NCBI GenBank assembly: GCA_035574295.1
Contig: DATLYX010000013.1
Span: 1-64,000 of the forward strand
Source of the DNA: PNAI01 sp035574295
GTDB taxonomy: Bacteria > Pseudomonadota > Alphaproteobacteria > Rhizobiales > Xanthobacteraceae
DNA length: 64,000 nucleotides
Direction of reading: 5' to 3'
The notes below the pieces were generated by a model. It ran no database searches. It was not told the DNA's origin and worked only from the letters and a program-made list of their open reading frames with translations. A program made the translations under genes and the position numbers. Of the stretch, positions 9,442 to 18,547 are shown piece by piece (position 1 is the stretch's first letter; the number at the start of each line of letters is the position of its first letter).

Positions 9442-9460
9442 AGAGGAGATGGCAACCATT
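9442..9460 (+). promoter_or_regulatory. infC Shine-Dalgarno and AUU start codon
   Basis: AGGAG at 9444-9448 is followed by a 9-nt spacer and then ATT at 9458-9460. The codons after ATT read Arg-Arg-Pro, matching the usual N-terminus (Met-Arg-Arg-Pro) of rhizobial IF-3. The ATG at 9449 abuts the AGGAG and is too close to be served by it. infC of many bacteria uses AUU so that IF-3 represses its own translation. Confidence 0.75.
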
Positions 9461-9997
9461 CGTCGACCAATGAAATCTGCGCCGCCGGTCCAGAAGGACG
9501 GCCCGCGCATCAACGAGGAGATCCGCGTTCGCGAAGTCCACCTGATCGACAAAGACGGCACCAACCGGGGCAATGTGCCTCTCGCGGTGGCATTGCAAAT
9601 GGCGCAAGAGGCCGGTCTGGACCTGGTCGAAATTTCCCCCAATGCAAATCCGCCTGTGTGCAAGCTGCTCGACTACGGCAAATACAAATACCAGGAGCAG
9701 AAGAAGGCGGCCGAAGCCCGCAAAAAGCAGAAAGTGGTCGAGGTCAAGGAAATCAAATTTCGGCCGATGATCGACGACCACGACTACCAGGTGAAGATGC
9801 GCTCGATGAAGCGCTTCTTCGAAGAGGGCGACAAGGTCAAGGTCACCCTGCGCTTCCGCGGCCGCGAGATGGCGCACCAGGAGCTCGGCGTAAAACTGCT
9901 CGAGCGCGTCAAGGACGACACGATGAAGATCGCCAAGATCGAGATGGAGCCGCGCTTCGAGGGCCGCCAGATGGTGATGGTGTTGGCCCCGCGCTAG
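9458..9997 (+). CDS. infC: Translation initiation factor IF-3
   Basis: IF-3 binds the 30S subunit, prevents premature joining to 50S and proofreads start-codon selection. From the ATT at 9458 the product is 179 residues. The N-domain signature runs through DGPRINEEIRVREVHLID and AGLDLVEISPNANPPVCK; the linker is Lys-rich and the C-domain carries FRPMIDDHDYQVK and FRGREMAHQE. Other in-frame starts (TTG 9404, ATG 9449, ATG 9470) are less well supported by spacing or family alignment. It heads the infC-rpmI-rplT block. Confidence 0.95.
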   Translation: MRRPMKSAPPVQKDGPRINEEIRVREVHLIDKDGTNRGNVPLAVALQMAQEAGLDLVEISPNANPPVCKLLDYGKYKYQEQKKAAEARKKQKVVEVKEIKFRPMIDDHDYQVKMRSMKRFFEEGDKVKVTLRFRGREMAHQELGVKLLERVKDDTMKIAKIEMEPRFEGRQMVMVLAPR

Positions 9998-10027
9998 CCG
10001 CCGTCACGCGGGGCTAAAGACCAAATT

Positions 10028-10053
10028 GCGCCCGCGGTCGCCGCCGCGGGCGC
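10028..10053 (+). promoter_or_regulatory. GC-rich hairpin between infC and rpmI
   Basis: A perfect 10-bp inverted repeat, GCGCCCGCGG and CCGCGGGCGC, flanks a 6-nt loop, 30 bp after infC. Only a few T residues follow, so it is not a classic intrinsic terminator. It could be an attenuator or part of a ribosomal-protein leader structure. A second, shorter CGCCCG/CGGGCG pair occurs just before rpmI (about 10183-10207). Confidence 0.4.
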
Positions 10054-10225
10054 CGCCATTTCGGGACCAACAGGTTGCCATTTGTGGGACGGTCTGCCAT
10101 AACCCGCCCGCTCGCCGCCCGGCTGAAAAGGGCTGCCGTGGCAGCGTCAAAGAGCTCAATTTCCGCACGTTTCTCGTGCCGACGCCCGGGCTCCCCGCCG
10201 CGGGCGCCATTGCAAGGAGAGCCAA

Positions 10226-10426
10226 ATGCCCAAACTCAAGACCAAGTCGGGCGCAAAGAAGCGCTTCAAGATCACCGGCACCGGAAAGGTGCTGGGCGCG
10301 CATGCCGGCAAGCGCCACGGCATGATCAAGCGAACGCCGAAGCAGATCCGTGACCACCGCGGCATGCGCGTGCTGTTCAAGACCGACGGCGAGAACGTCA
10401 AGCGGTATTTCTTGCCGAACGGCTGA
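10226..10426 (+). CDS. rpmI: 50S ribosomal protein L35
   Basis: Small basic 66-residue protein of the large ribosomal subunit. It begins MPKLKTKSGAKKRFK, the L35 signature, and ends with the family-typical VKRYFLPNG-type tail. A strong AAGGAG lies just upstream of the ATG. It sits between infC and rplT, the usual order. Confidence 0.98.
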   Translation: MPKLKTKSGAKKRFKITGTGKVLGAHAGKRHGMIKRTPKQIRDHRGMRVLFKTDGENVKRYFLPNG

Positions 10427-10485
10427 TCCCGTTCGCGGAACTTCGCTGACAGCGCCCAACAACCGTTCAACACAGGAGATCAGCC

Positions 10486-10845
10486 ATGGCACGCGTCAAA
10501 CGCGGGGTCACTTCGCACGCCCGGCACAAGAAGGTGATCAAGGCGGCGAAGGGCTATTACGGCCGCCGCAAGAACACCATCCGCATCGCCAAGCAGGCAG
10601 TGGAACGCGCGCAGCAATACGCCTACCGCGACCGCAAGCGAAAAAAGCGCACCTTCCGCTCGCTATGGATCCAACGGCTGAACGCGGCGGTGCGCCCGTT
10701 CGGCCTCACCTACAGCCGCTTCATTGCGGGGCTGGGCAAGGCCGGTGTCGCCATCGACCGCAAGGTGCTGTCGGACCTCGCCATTCGGGAGCCGGCGGCG
10801 TTCCAGGCCATCGTTGATCGAGCCAAGGCCGCGCTGCCAGCGTAA
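10486..10845 (+). CDS. rplT: 50S ribosomal protein L20
   Basis: The 119-residue L20 binds 23S rRNA early in 50S assembly and in many bacteria represses its own operon. The N-terminus MARVKRGVTSHARHKKVIK and the KGYYGRRKNT stretch are diagnostic; the globular C-domain follows from about residue 60. CAGGAG precedes the ATG at good spacing. It lies 59 bp downstream of rpmI. Confidence 0.98.
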   Translation: MARVKRGVTSHARHKKVIKAAKGYYGRRKNTIRIAKQAVERAQQYAYRDRKRKKRTFRSLWIQRLNAAVRPFGLTYSRFIAGLGKAGVAIDRKVLSDLAIREPAAFQAIVDRAKAALPA

Positions 10846-10958
10846 CGCACGCGCAGGCGGGCATCCAGTAACCGCCGGCGTTTCGTATAAGCGCAAGACC
10901 GAAGGCTGCTGAATCAACCGCTTGCCGCGGATGATGACGGTCGAGGAGTTCAGTTTAC

Positions 10959-12041
10959 ATGTCCGACATCGCAGATCTCGAACGCAAACTGCTCGCCGAG
11001 ATCGCCGCGGCCGGCGACGAGGCCGCGGTGGAGGCGGTGCGGGTGACAGCACTCGGCCGCAACGGCTCGATTACCGCCCTGCTCAAGGCGCTTGGCAGCA
11101 TGCGCGCGGAGGAGCGCCGCGTGCAAGGCGCCGCGATCAACGCGTTGAAAGACCGGGTGACGGCCGCGATCGCCGAACGTCGGGCGCAGCTCCATGCCGC
11201 GGCGCTCGAGGCGCGGCTCAACACCGAGGGCGTGGACGTCACGCTGCCCGTGCGCGAGACACCGGCCGAAACTGGCCGTATCCATCCGATCAGCCAGGTG
11301 ATCGACGAGCTGACCGCGATCTTCGCCGACATGGGATTCGCCGTGGCCGAGGGGCCGGATATCGAGACCGACGATTACAACTTCACCAAGCTCAACATTC
11401 CCGAAACCCATCCGGCACGGGACATGCACGACACGTTCTTCTTCAATCCGAAGCCGGACGGAACGCGGCTGCTCTTGCGCACGCACACCTCGCCGGTGCA
11501 GATCCGCACCATGCTGAGCCGACAACCGCCGATCCGCGTGATCATTCCGGGTCGCACCTATCGCGTTGATTCCGACCAGACACACACGCCGATGTTCCAC
11601 CAGGTGGAGGGGCTCGTGATCGACAAGTCCTCGCACCTCGGGCATCTGAAATGGATCCTGGAAGAGTTCTGCAAGGCCTTCTTCGAGGTGGAACGGGTGA
11701 AGATGCGGTTCCGGCCGTCGTTCTTCCCCTTCACCGAGCCCTCGCTCGAAGTGGACATCCAATGCCGGCGCGAAAAAGGCGAAGTGCGGTTCGGAGAGGG
11801 CGAGGATTGGCTCGAAATCCTCGGTTGCGGCATGGTGCATCCGAACGTGCTGAAGAATTGCGGCCTCAACCCGGATGAATATCAGGGTTTTGCCTGGGGC
11901 TTGGGCATCGATCGCATCGCCATGCTCAAATACGGCATGCCGGATTTGCGCGCCTTCTTCGAGGCGGACGTGCGCTGGCTCACCCACTATGGATTCAGAC
12001 CGCTCGACTTTCCGACGCTGGCGGGAGGATTGAGCGCATGA
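10959..12041 (+). CDS. pheS: Phenylalanine--tRNA ligase alpha subunit
   Basis: Catalytic subunit of the (alpha-beta)2 enzyme that charges tRNA-Phe. The 360-residue product has an N-terminal coiled-coil arm (about 1-90) and a class II synthetase core. Motif 2 lies around TYRVDSDQTHTPMFHQVEGLVID and motif 3 around GFAWGLGIDRIAMLKYG. Length is typical. It follows rplT by 113 bp and precedes pheT by 91 bp on the same strand. Confidence 0.97.
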   Translation: MSDIADLERKLLAEIAAAGDEAAVEAVRVTALGRNGSITALLKALGSMRAEERRVQGAAINALKDRVTAAIAERRAQLHAAALEARLNTEGVDVTLPVRETPAETGRIHPISQVIDELTAIFADMGFAVAEGPDIETDDYNFTKLNIPETHPARDMHDTFFFNPKPDGTRLLLRTHTSPVQIRTMLSRQPPIRVIIPGRTYRVDSDQTHTPMFHQVEGLVIDKSSHLGHLKWILEEFCKAFFEVERVKMRFRPSFFPFTEPSLEVDIQCRREKGEVRFGEGEDWLEILGCGMVHPNVLKNCGLNPDEYQGFAWGLGIDRIAMLKYGMPDLRAFFEADVRWLTHYGFRPLDFPTLAGGLSA

Positions 12042-12132
12042 ACGGCCCCGCCATCGCTCTGCACGCCTCCGCCCCGGGCGCTCTCCGCAGGCCGGGGAGA
12101 CATCAGGCCGCGGATAGCAGGGAGGCAAGGCC

Positions 12133-14550
12133 GTGAAATTCACCCTCACCTGGCTGAAGGAGCATTTGGACACGACAGCGTCGGTTGCCGCCATCGCCGA
12201 CAAGCTCACCATGATCGGGCTTGAGGTCGAGCATCTTGAGGACAAGGGCAATGTGCTCGCCCCTTACGTGATCGCGCGCGTCATTTCGGCGGAACAACAT
12301 CCCAACGCCGACCGGCTCAAAGTGTGCATGGTGGACATCGGCGCGGGCGCGCCGGTGCAGGTGGTGTGCGGGGCGCCGAACGCCCGCGCCGGCATGAAGG
12401 GCGTGTTCGTGCCGCCCGGCGCCTTCATCCCCGGCAAGAACATGACCCTGCAGGTCGGCACCATCCGCGGCGTGGAGAGCCGCGGCATGCTGGTGTCCGA
12501 ATTCGAGCTGCAAATCTCCGACGACCACGAGGGCATCATCGAACTGCCGGCGGACGCCCCGGTGGGAAAGCCGTATGCCCAGTGGGCAGGCCTCGACGAT
12601 CCGGTCATCGAGCTGAATCTGACGGCGAACCGTCCCGATTGCGCCGGAGTCAACGGCATTGCCCGCGATCTTGCGGCGGTGGACATGGGCACCTTGAAGG
12701 AGCGCACGCCAAGGCCGGTGAAGGGCAAATTCCCCTGCCCGGTCGCGGTCAAACTCGACTTCGGCGCAACGCCTTCGCTCTGTCCGGCGTTCGCGCTCAG
12801 GCTCGTGCGGGGCGTGAACAACGGCCCCTCGCCGGAATGGTTGCAACGGCGGCTGAAGGCCATCGGCCTTCGCCCCATCAACGCGCTGGTCGATATCACC
12901 AATTTCATCACCTACGACCGTGCGCGGCCGCTGCATGTGTTCGACGCCGCCAAGGTGCGCGGTGACCTCGTGGTGCGGCGGGCGCGGCCGGGCGAAACGC
13001 TCACCGCGCTCGACGGCAAGACCTACACGCTCGACCAGAGCATGTGCGTGATCGCCGACGACAACGGGGTCGAATCGCTTGCCGGCATCATGGGCGGCGA
13101 GGCCACGGGCTGCTCGGAGTCGACGACCGACGTGCTGATCGAGTCGGCCTTGTGGGTGCCGGAAAACATCGCGTTGACCGGCCGCAAGCTCGGCATCAAT
13201 TCGGATGCGCGCTACCGCTTCGAGCGCGGCGTCGATCCGCACTTCACGGTGCCAGGACTCGAGCTTGCCACGCAGATGGTGCTTGAGTTGTGCGGCGGCG
13301 AGCCGTCGGAGATCACCGTTGCCGGCAAGACCGAGGCCCCTGACCGCGCCATCGATTTTCCCCTCACCGAACTCAAGCGGCTTGCCGGCGTGAGCATTGC
13401 GCTGCCGGAGGTCAAGCGCGTGCTCGGCCGTCTCGGGTTTTTTGCCGCGGGCAGCGGCAACAGCCTGAAGATCGCGCCGCCGTCCTGGCGGCCGGACATC
13501 GAGGGCAAGGCCGATATCGTCGAAGAACTGGTGCGCATCGTCGGCGTGGACAGCATCCCGGCGACCCCGTTCCCGCGCGGCGAATTCGCGCGCAAGCCGG
13601 TGCTGACCGCGATCCAGGTGCGCAGCCGCAAGGCCAAGCGCGCGGCCGCGGCGCGCGGATTGGTGGAAGCCGTCACGTGGTCGTTCATCTCAAAGGCGCA
13701 GGCCACCCTGTTCGGCGGCGGCAAGCCGGAGCTGGCGCTCGCCAATCCGATCGCCGCGGACCTCTCCGACATGCGCCCCAGTCTTATTCCCGGTCTCGTG
13801 GCGGCGGCGCAGCGCAATGCCGACCGCGGTTTCCCCGACGTGGCGTTGTTCGAGGTGGGGCAGGTGTTTTATGGCGACCGGCCGGAGGATCAGGTCACCG
13901 CCGCAGCCGGAATCCGCCGCGGGCTGGCCAAGCCGGAAGGCGCCGGCCGGCATTGGACCGTGCACGAGACCGCCGTGGACGCCTTCGATGTCAAGGGTGA
14001 TGCGTTTGCGGTGCTCGCCGCCGCAGGCGCCCCGGCACAGGCCATGCAGGTGGTGCCGGGCGGGCCGGCCTGGCTGCATCCGGGACGTTCCGGCACGATC
14101 CAGATCGGGCCGCAGAACGTGCTCGGATACTTCGGCGAGCTGCATCCGCGCACGCTGGAAGCTCTGGGCGCGGAAGGTCCGGTGGTTGCATTCGAGGTGA
14201 TCCTGGAGCGCATCCCCGAAGCGCGCGCCAAGGCCACGCGGGCAAAGCCGGTACTGGAGCTCTCGCCGTTCCAGCCGGTGCGGCGCGACTTCGCCTTCGT
14301 CGTCGAGCGCAGCGTGAGGGCCGGTGACCTCGTGCGCGCGGCACAAGGCGCCGACCGAAAATTGATCACCGGCGTCACCGTGTTCGACGTGTACGAAGGC
14401 GAAGGGATTGCGCCGGGGAAGAAGTCGATCGCGATTGCCGTGACCATCCAACCGCGCGAGAAAACGATGACCGACCAGGAGATCGACGCTCTCGCGGCAA
14501 AAATCGTTGCGGAAGTCAGCAAGCGGACGGGTGGCACGCTCAGGGGTTGA
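12133..14550 (+). CDS. pheT: Phenylalanine--tRNA ligase beta subunit
   Basis: Beta subunit with tRNA-binding and editing functions. The 805-residue product carries the EMAP-like tRNA-binding domain (about residues 40-150, with HPNADRLKVCMVDIG), then the B3/B4 editing domain, B5, the catalytic-like core with VELVRIVG-type segments, and the C-terminal FDX-ACB anticodon-binding domain (SPFQPVRRDFAFVVE onward). Start codon GTG/ATG context at 12133 follows GGAGGCAAGG. Length is normal. Confidence 0.97.
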   Translation: MKFTLTWLKEHLDTTASVAAIADKLTMIGLEVEHLEDKGNVLAPYVIARVISAEQHPNADRLKVCMVDIGAGAPVQVVCGAPNARAGMKGVFVPPGAFIPGKNMTLQVGTIRGVESRGMLVSEFELQISDDHEGIIELPADAPVGKPYAQWAGLDDPVIELNLTANRPDCAGVNGIARDLAAVDMGTLKERTPRPVKGKFPCPVAVKLDFGATPSLCPAFALRLVRGVNNGPSPEWLQRRLKAIGLRPINALVDITNFITYDRARPLHVFDAAKVRGDLVVRRARPGETLTALDGKTYTLDQSMCVIADDNGVESLAGIMGGEATGCSESTTDVLIESALWVPENIALTGRKLGINSDARYRFERGVDPHFTVPGLELATQMVLELCGGEPSEITVAGKTEAPDRAIDFPLTELKRLAGVSIALPEVKRVLGRLGFFAAGSGNSLKIAPPSWRPDIEGKADIVEELVRIVGVDSIPATPFPRGEFARKPVLTAIQVRSRKAKRAAAARGLVEAVTWSFISKAQATLFGGGKPELALANPIAADLSDMRPSLIPGLVAAAQRNADRGFPDVALFEVGQVFYGDRPEDQVTAAAGIRRGLAKPEGAGRHWTVHETAVDAFDVKGDAFAVLAAAGAPAQAMQVVPGGPAWLHPGRSGTIQIGPQNVLGYFGELHPRTLEALGAEGPVVAFEVILERIPEARAKATRAKPVLELSPFQPVRRDFAFVVERSVRAGDLVRAAQGADRKLITGVTVFDVYEGEGIAPGKKSIAIAVTIQPREKTMTDQEIDALAAKIVAEVSKRTGGTLRG

Positions 14551-14574
14551 TCGCTTAACGACCAACTCGCAGTT

Positions 14575-15993
14575 TCACGAGCGCGGACGCCCGGTCTGCG
14601 GCGGTGACTGCCGCGGCGATTGTTTGGGCGCCTGCTTCGGTGCCGGCTTGCCCTTCGGCTCCTCCGGCTCGCGCAACAGGCCGAGCTTGCGCAATGCGGC
14701 TTCCGCCGTTCGCGTGCCGGATTCCCAGGCGCCGTTCACGGTGCCCCATTGCACTTCATGCATCGCCTCGCCGGCGAACCAGATGCGGTCGCGCACCGGC
14801 TCCATGAGCACCCGGCGTGCGCCCTGCCGGCCGGGCGCGGCAACAGAGATCGCGCCGCGCACGTGAGGCTCGGCGTTCCAGCGCGTGGCCTGGGCACGCT
14901 TCACCACCTTCCTGATGTCGGATCCGTAGAGCCCTGCAAGCCAATCGACGGCAAAATCGATCATGGCTCGCTCACCCTGGCGCGACAGGTCGCGACCGAA
15001 GCTGCCGCCGACGCTCACCGTCGCGATGGACGTGCCGCCGATGTTGGCGAGCAGCGCGGCGGTGCGCGGACCGTCGGACTTCTCGAACACCGGCTCGTCG
15101 CGGTCGAGGCCCAGCGGATTGTCGGCAAGCTCCAGCGCGATGTGATCGTAACTGCCGAGCCGCAGGTGGCCGAGCGCGTCGAGATGACGTTTGGGCAATT
15201 CCGGCACGAATTTCAGCTCTCCCGCCAACACGGCGTCGGTCGACGCCGTGATGATGACGGCGCGGGCGCTCAATCGACCTTTCTCGGTCTCGACCTCGAC
15301 GCGGTCCTTCCACTCGATGCGGGTGGCAGGTGTCGAAAGCCGGATCGGCAACCCGCGCGCAAGCCGCGCCAGCAGCGCGCCGTAACCCTGGCGGCAGAAG
15401 GCGGCGCGGTCGCGCTCGGCGGCCTTGTCAAAATCCTGCGCCGAGACTTCGCGCAAATCCTTGCCGCACAGGTGGGGTCCGAGCATGAATTCGATGGTCG
15501 GCCGCCAGTCGCGCAAGTCGCGCGGCAGGGCATCGGCGCAGCTTGAGTCCGACTTGCCGCGTGCCGCCTCTTCGATGGCGCGGTTCGTGCGCACCAGCAT
15601 GCCGAGCAATTGTTCGAGCTCGGCGTCGCGCCCGTTGCGCCGGCCCACGCGCAGGTTGAGTCGCATGGATGCCGGTTCGATGGTGAAATCCTGCCTGGCG
15701 AGTTTGACGAGCGGATTCGTCTCCGGCCACCAGATCCAATGAGCGCCGCGATCGAAAGGCACGCCGAACAGGCTCGTGTCGGTGACGCAGCGGCCGCCGA
15801 CGCGACCTGCGGCCTCCAGCACGACACAGCGGCGCCCGGCCGCAAGGATGCGGCGCGCGGCGGCGATGCCGGCGGCGCCGGCCCCGACGATGATGACGTC
15901 GATGTCGGCCGGCGCGGCCGGTGCGGCCAGCGCCGGGGCGGCGATCGCTCCCGCCGAGGCGGCAAGAAACGTGCGGCGCGTGATGTGCTTCAT
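14575..15993 (-). CDS. Tat-exported FAD-dependent amine oxidase
   Basis: Flavin amine oxidase family enzyme of 472 residues. The N-terminus MKHITRRTFLAASAG is a twin-arginine signal, implying export of the folded flavoprotein. It is followed by the FAD-binding motif VGAGAAGIAAARRIL, a GRVGGRC segment typical of monoamine oxidases, and a C-terminal FAD contact WFAGEAMHEVQWGTVNGAWESG. The last ~30 residues are Pro/Gln/Lys-rich with repeated K-Q-x-P units and look disordered. I used the ATG at 15993 because it gives a clean Tat signal; the open frame extends to 16107. It converges on pheT. The amine substrate is unknown. Confidence 0.87.
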   Translation of the reverse strand: MKHITRRTFLAASAGAIAAPALAAPAAPADIDVIIVGAGAAGIAAARRILAAGRRCVVLEAAGRVGGRCVTDTSLFGVPFDRGAHWIWWPETNPLVKLARQDFTIEPASMRLNLRVGRRNGRDAELEQLLGMLVRTNRAIEEAARGKSDSSCADALPRDLRDWRPTIEFMLGPHLCGKDLREVSAQDFDKAAERDRAAFCRQGYGALLARLARGLPIRLSTPATRIEWKDRVEVETEKGRLSARAVIITASTDAVLAGELKFVPELPKRHLDALGHLRLGSYDHIALELADNPLGLDRDEPVFEKSDGPRTAALLANIGGTSIATVSVGGSFGRDLSRQGERAMIDFAVDWLAGLYGSDIRKVVKRAQATRWNAEPHVRGAISVAAPGRQGARRVLMEPVRDRIWFAGEAMHEVQWGTVNGAWESGTRTAEAALRKLGLLREPEEPKGKPAPKQAPKQSPRQSPPQTGRPRS

Positions 15994-16185
15994 GGTTGGC
16001 AGATAGTTATCGTTTTGAGCGCCGCCCCGCGCAGGCCCTACAGTCGGCGGCATCGCTAAAAATGGGTTTCCGCGCTTGCCGACGTGAACCGAATTGCAAC
16101 GGGTCATCTATAGATTTTCAGGGCAGGAATTCAATAAGGCGGCGGCACAAGAACCGCCCTCGGGGAACGCGCCAAGGACTGCGCC

Positions 16186-17019
16186 ATGAGTTTCGTTCTC
16201 GATCGCATCGGGCGCCGCATTGCGCGCTATCTTGACCGGCCGATCGAAGGCTTCCACCCTTATACGCCGACTGATCCGGAAGCGTTGCGCGCCACGTTGC
16301 AGCCGGCCGACGTGCTTCTGGTGGAGGGCACCAATCACATCTCGGGCGTGATCAAATACCTCACGCAATCGACCTGGTCCCATGCCGCGCTCTATGTGGG
16401 GCCGATCGGCGAACGCACGACGGTGGACGGCGAGCCGCTGGTGCTGGTGGAGGCCAATATCGGCGAGGGCGTCGTGGGGGTGCCGCTGTCAAAATACTAC
16501 CGGCATCACACGCGCATCTGCCGACCGATCGGTCTCACGCCGGAGGATCGCCACCGCGTGTGCGCCTATGCCATGGAGCGGATCGGATTCGACTATGACG
16601 TCAAGAACATCATCGACCTGATGCGCTATCTGTTTCCCCTGCCAGTGCCGCAACGCTGGCGGCGGCGCATGATAGCACTCGGGTCAGGGCATCCGACCCG
16701 CATCATCTGCTCGGCGCTGATCGCGCAGGCGTTCGAAAGCGTGCGCTACCCGATCCTGCCGAAAGTCACGATGCAGGACGACGAGGATGTGCGGCGCGAA
16801 ATATTGGAAATCCGCCATTCTTCGCTCTATGCGCCGCGCGATTTCGATATTTCGCCGTACTTCAAACTGGTCAAACCCACGATCGAGCGCGGCTTCGATT
16901 ACAAGAAGATGCGCTGGGCGCACCTGCCGCCGGAAAAGAACATCATCTGCGGGCCTGAGAGCGACGCACTCCCCGCGCCCGCCGTGCTCGCCGCCGAAAC
17001 GGAGAACGCCGGCCGCTGA
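16186..17019 (+). CDS. YiiX/YebB-like NlpC/P60-superfamily cysteine hydrolase
   Basis: Predicted permuted NlpC/P60-type cysteine peptidase or amidase of 277 residues. The diagnostic pattern is LQPADVLLVEG (about 38-48), a catalytic His in WSHAALYVG (His66) and a catalytic Cys in IICSALIAQAF (Cys175). Glu89 in LVEANIG is a possible third residue. No signal peptide is obvious. Relatives act on lipids or peptide amides, and the true substrate is not known. It diverges from the amine oxidase gene. Confidence 0.8.
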   Translation: MSFVLDRIGRRIARYLDRPIEGFHPYTPTDPEALRATLQPADVLLVEGTNHISGVIKYLTQSTWSHAALYVGPIGERTTVDGEPLVLVEANIGEGVVGVPLSKYYRHHTRICRPIGLTPEDRHRVCAYAMERIGFDYDVKNIIDLMRYLFPLPVPQRWRRRMIALGSGHPTRIICSALIAQAFESVRYPILPKVTMQDDEDVRREILEIRHSSLYAPRDFDISPYFKLVKPTIERGFDYKKMRWAHLPPEKNIICGPESDALPAPAVLAAETENAGR

Positions 17020-17075
17020 TCCCGCTTGGCCTCAGCAGGGCCCGCCGCTACGGTGGCGCGCAGAAGGAGGCGGGC

Positions 17076-17795
17076 ATGTTCGGGGCGGCGGGCAAGGCTT
17101 TGGCGCAAATCTTTACCGCGCCGTTCCGGCGTGTGCTGTTGAAATCGGTCGGGCTTGCGCTGTTGATCCTCATCGTTCTCGGCATTGCGCTGCATCGGCT
17201 GATTGCCGTGCTCGGCGCCCAAGGCGCGGATTGGGCGACCGGAATGTGGGGCACGCAATGGCTGTGGAATTTTTTGCTCTGGGTCGTTTCCTTTGCGGCC
17301 GGGCTCGGCATCTTCGCCGGCGCGTTGTTCCTGATGCCGGCGGTGACCGCCTTCGTCGGCACCTTCTTCGCGGACGAAATCGCGGAACTGATCGAACACG
17401 AGCATTACGGCAACGCGCCGCCCGGCCGGGCGATCTCGTTCGGCCGCGCGCTGGTGGAGGGAACGAAGACCGCGCTGCTTGCCATCGCGGTCTATGTTGC
17501 CGCGGCCCCGTTCCTGCTGATTGCCGGGCTCGGTTTCATCGTGATGTTTCTCGCCAACGCCTACCTGCTCGGCCGCGAATATTTCCTGCTTGCCGCCATG
17601 CGTTTCCGCCCGCCGCGCGAGGCCAAGGCGCTGCGTCGCGCGCGGCGGGCGGAGGTATTTCTCGCGGGGCTGATCGTCGCGTTCGTCGTGTCCGTGCCGG
17701 TGGTGAATTTGCTCACCCCGCTGTTTGCCACGGCGCTCATGGTGCACGTGCACAAGCGGCTGTCGGCGGGGCCTGCGCTCACGCCGCTGGCTTGA
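17076..17795 (+). CDS. EI24/CysZ-family integral membrane protein
   Basis: A 239-residue polytopic inner-membrane protein. Four or more hydrophobic helices are visible (about 20-45, 65-95, 135-165, 190-225), with the family pattern PFRRVLLKSVGLALLILI at the start. The family includes CysZ, a sulfate transporter, but also many proteins of unknown role. There are no sulfur-assimilation genes nearby, so a transport substrate is not inferred. AAGGAGG precedes the ATG. Its last 17 nt overlap the 3' end of nth on the opposite strand. Confidence 0.82.
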   Translation: MFGAAGKALAQIFTAPFRRVLLKSVGLALLILIVLGIALHRLIAVLGAQGADWATGMWGTQWLWNFLLWVVSFAAGLGIFAGALFLMPAVTAFVGTFFADEIAELIEHEHYGNAPPGRAISFGRALVEGTKTALLAIAVYVAAAPFLLIAGLGFIVMFLANAYLLGREYFLLAAMRFRPPREAKALRRARRAEVFLAGLIVAFVVSVPVVNLLTPLFATALMVHVHKRLSAGPALTPLA

Positions 17796-18525
17796 GCGCG
17801 GTCTTCCCGGGCCATTTGCACAGATCGGCGATCAGGCATTTATCGCACAACGGGCGACGCGCAAGACACACGTAGCGGCCGTGCAGAATGAGCCAATGAT
17901 GGGCGTGCCGCTTGTATTGCTCCGGCACCACCGCTTGAAGCTTCTGCTCCACTTCGAACGGCGTTCGGCCGGGCGCAAGTCCGGTGCGGTTGCCGATGCG
18001 GAAGATGTGGGTGTCGACGGCGATGGTCGGCCGGCCGAAGGCGACGTTGAGTACGACGTTGGCGGTCTTTCGTCCCACCCCCGGCAACGCTTCCAGCGCC
18101 TCGCGCGTGTCCGGCACCTGACCACCGTGTTCGGCCACGAGTTTTTTCGACAGGGCGATGAGGTTCTTGGCCTTGGTGCGGTAAAGGCCGATGGTCTTGA
18201 TGAGGTCCCGCACGCGCGCCTCGCCAAGCTTCGCCATCTTCTCGGGCGTGTCCGCGAGCTTGAACAACGCTGGCGTGGCCTTGTTCACTCCGGCGTCGGT
18301 CGCCTGGGCGGACAGGACCACGGCAACCAGAAGCGTGAACGGATTGATGTGTTCGAGCTCGCCTCGCGGCTCGGGCCTTGCGGCCTGGAAGCGGCGAAAG
18401 GCTTCGGCAACTTCGGCGGGCGACCACAGCGGAGGGCTTTGCTGCGCGGCTTTGGCCGGGTCTGCCCGCTTTCGCCCTCTTGCGGCCGCCTTGCTGCGGC
18501 GTGGCTTGGTCGATTTTCGTGCCAT
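17779..18525 (-). CDS. nth: Endonuclease III
   Basis: DNA glycosylase/AP lyase that removes oxidised pyrimidines. The 248-residue product has the helix-hairpin-helix LPGVGRKTANVVL with its catalytic Lys, the GPD-loop Asp in IAVDTHIFRI, and a C-terminal 4Fe-4S cluster with perfect C-x6-C-x2-C-x5-C spacing (CLARRPLCDKCLIADLC). The first ~30 residues are a Lys/Arg-rich extension common in alphaproteobacterial copies. The open frame continues upstream to 19107, but the ATG at 18525 is the sensible start, 21 bp from the start of the divergent DUF2244 gene. Confidence 0.95.
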   Translation of the reverse strand: MARKSTKPRRSKAAARGRKRADPAKAAQQSPPLWSPAEVAEAFRRFQAARPEPRGELEHINPFTLLVAVVLSAQATDAGVNKATPALFKLADTPEKMAKLGEARVRDLIKTIGLYRTKAKNLIALSKKLVAEHGGQVPDTREALEALPGVGRKTANVVLNVAFGRPTIAVDTHIFRIGNRTGLAPGRTPFEVEQKLQAVVPEQYKRHAHHWLILHGRYVCLARRPLCDKCLIADLCKWPGKTALKPAA

Positions 18526-18533
18526 CTTTCCCG

Positions 18534-18547
18534 TATAATGAGCCCCA
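18534..18547 (+). promoter_or_regulatory. Perfect TATAAT -10 box abutting the DUF2244 start
   Basis: TATAAT at 18534-18539 lies between the divergent nth and DUF2244 genes. Transcription starting about 7 nt downstream would begin at or next to the ATG at 18547, implying a leaderless transcript. A good -35 element is not visible at 16-18 bp spacing. Confidence 0.45.
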
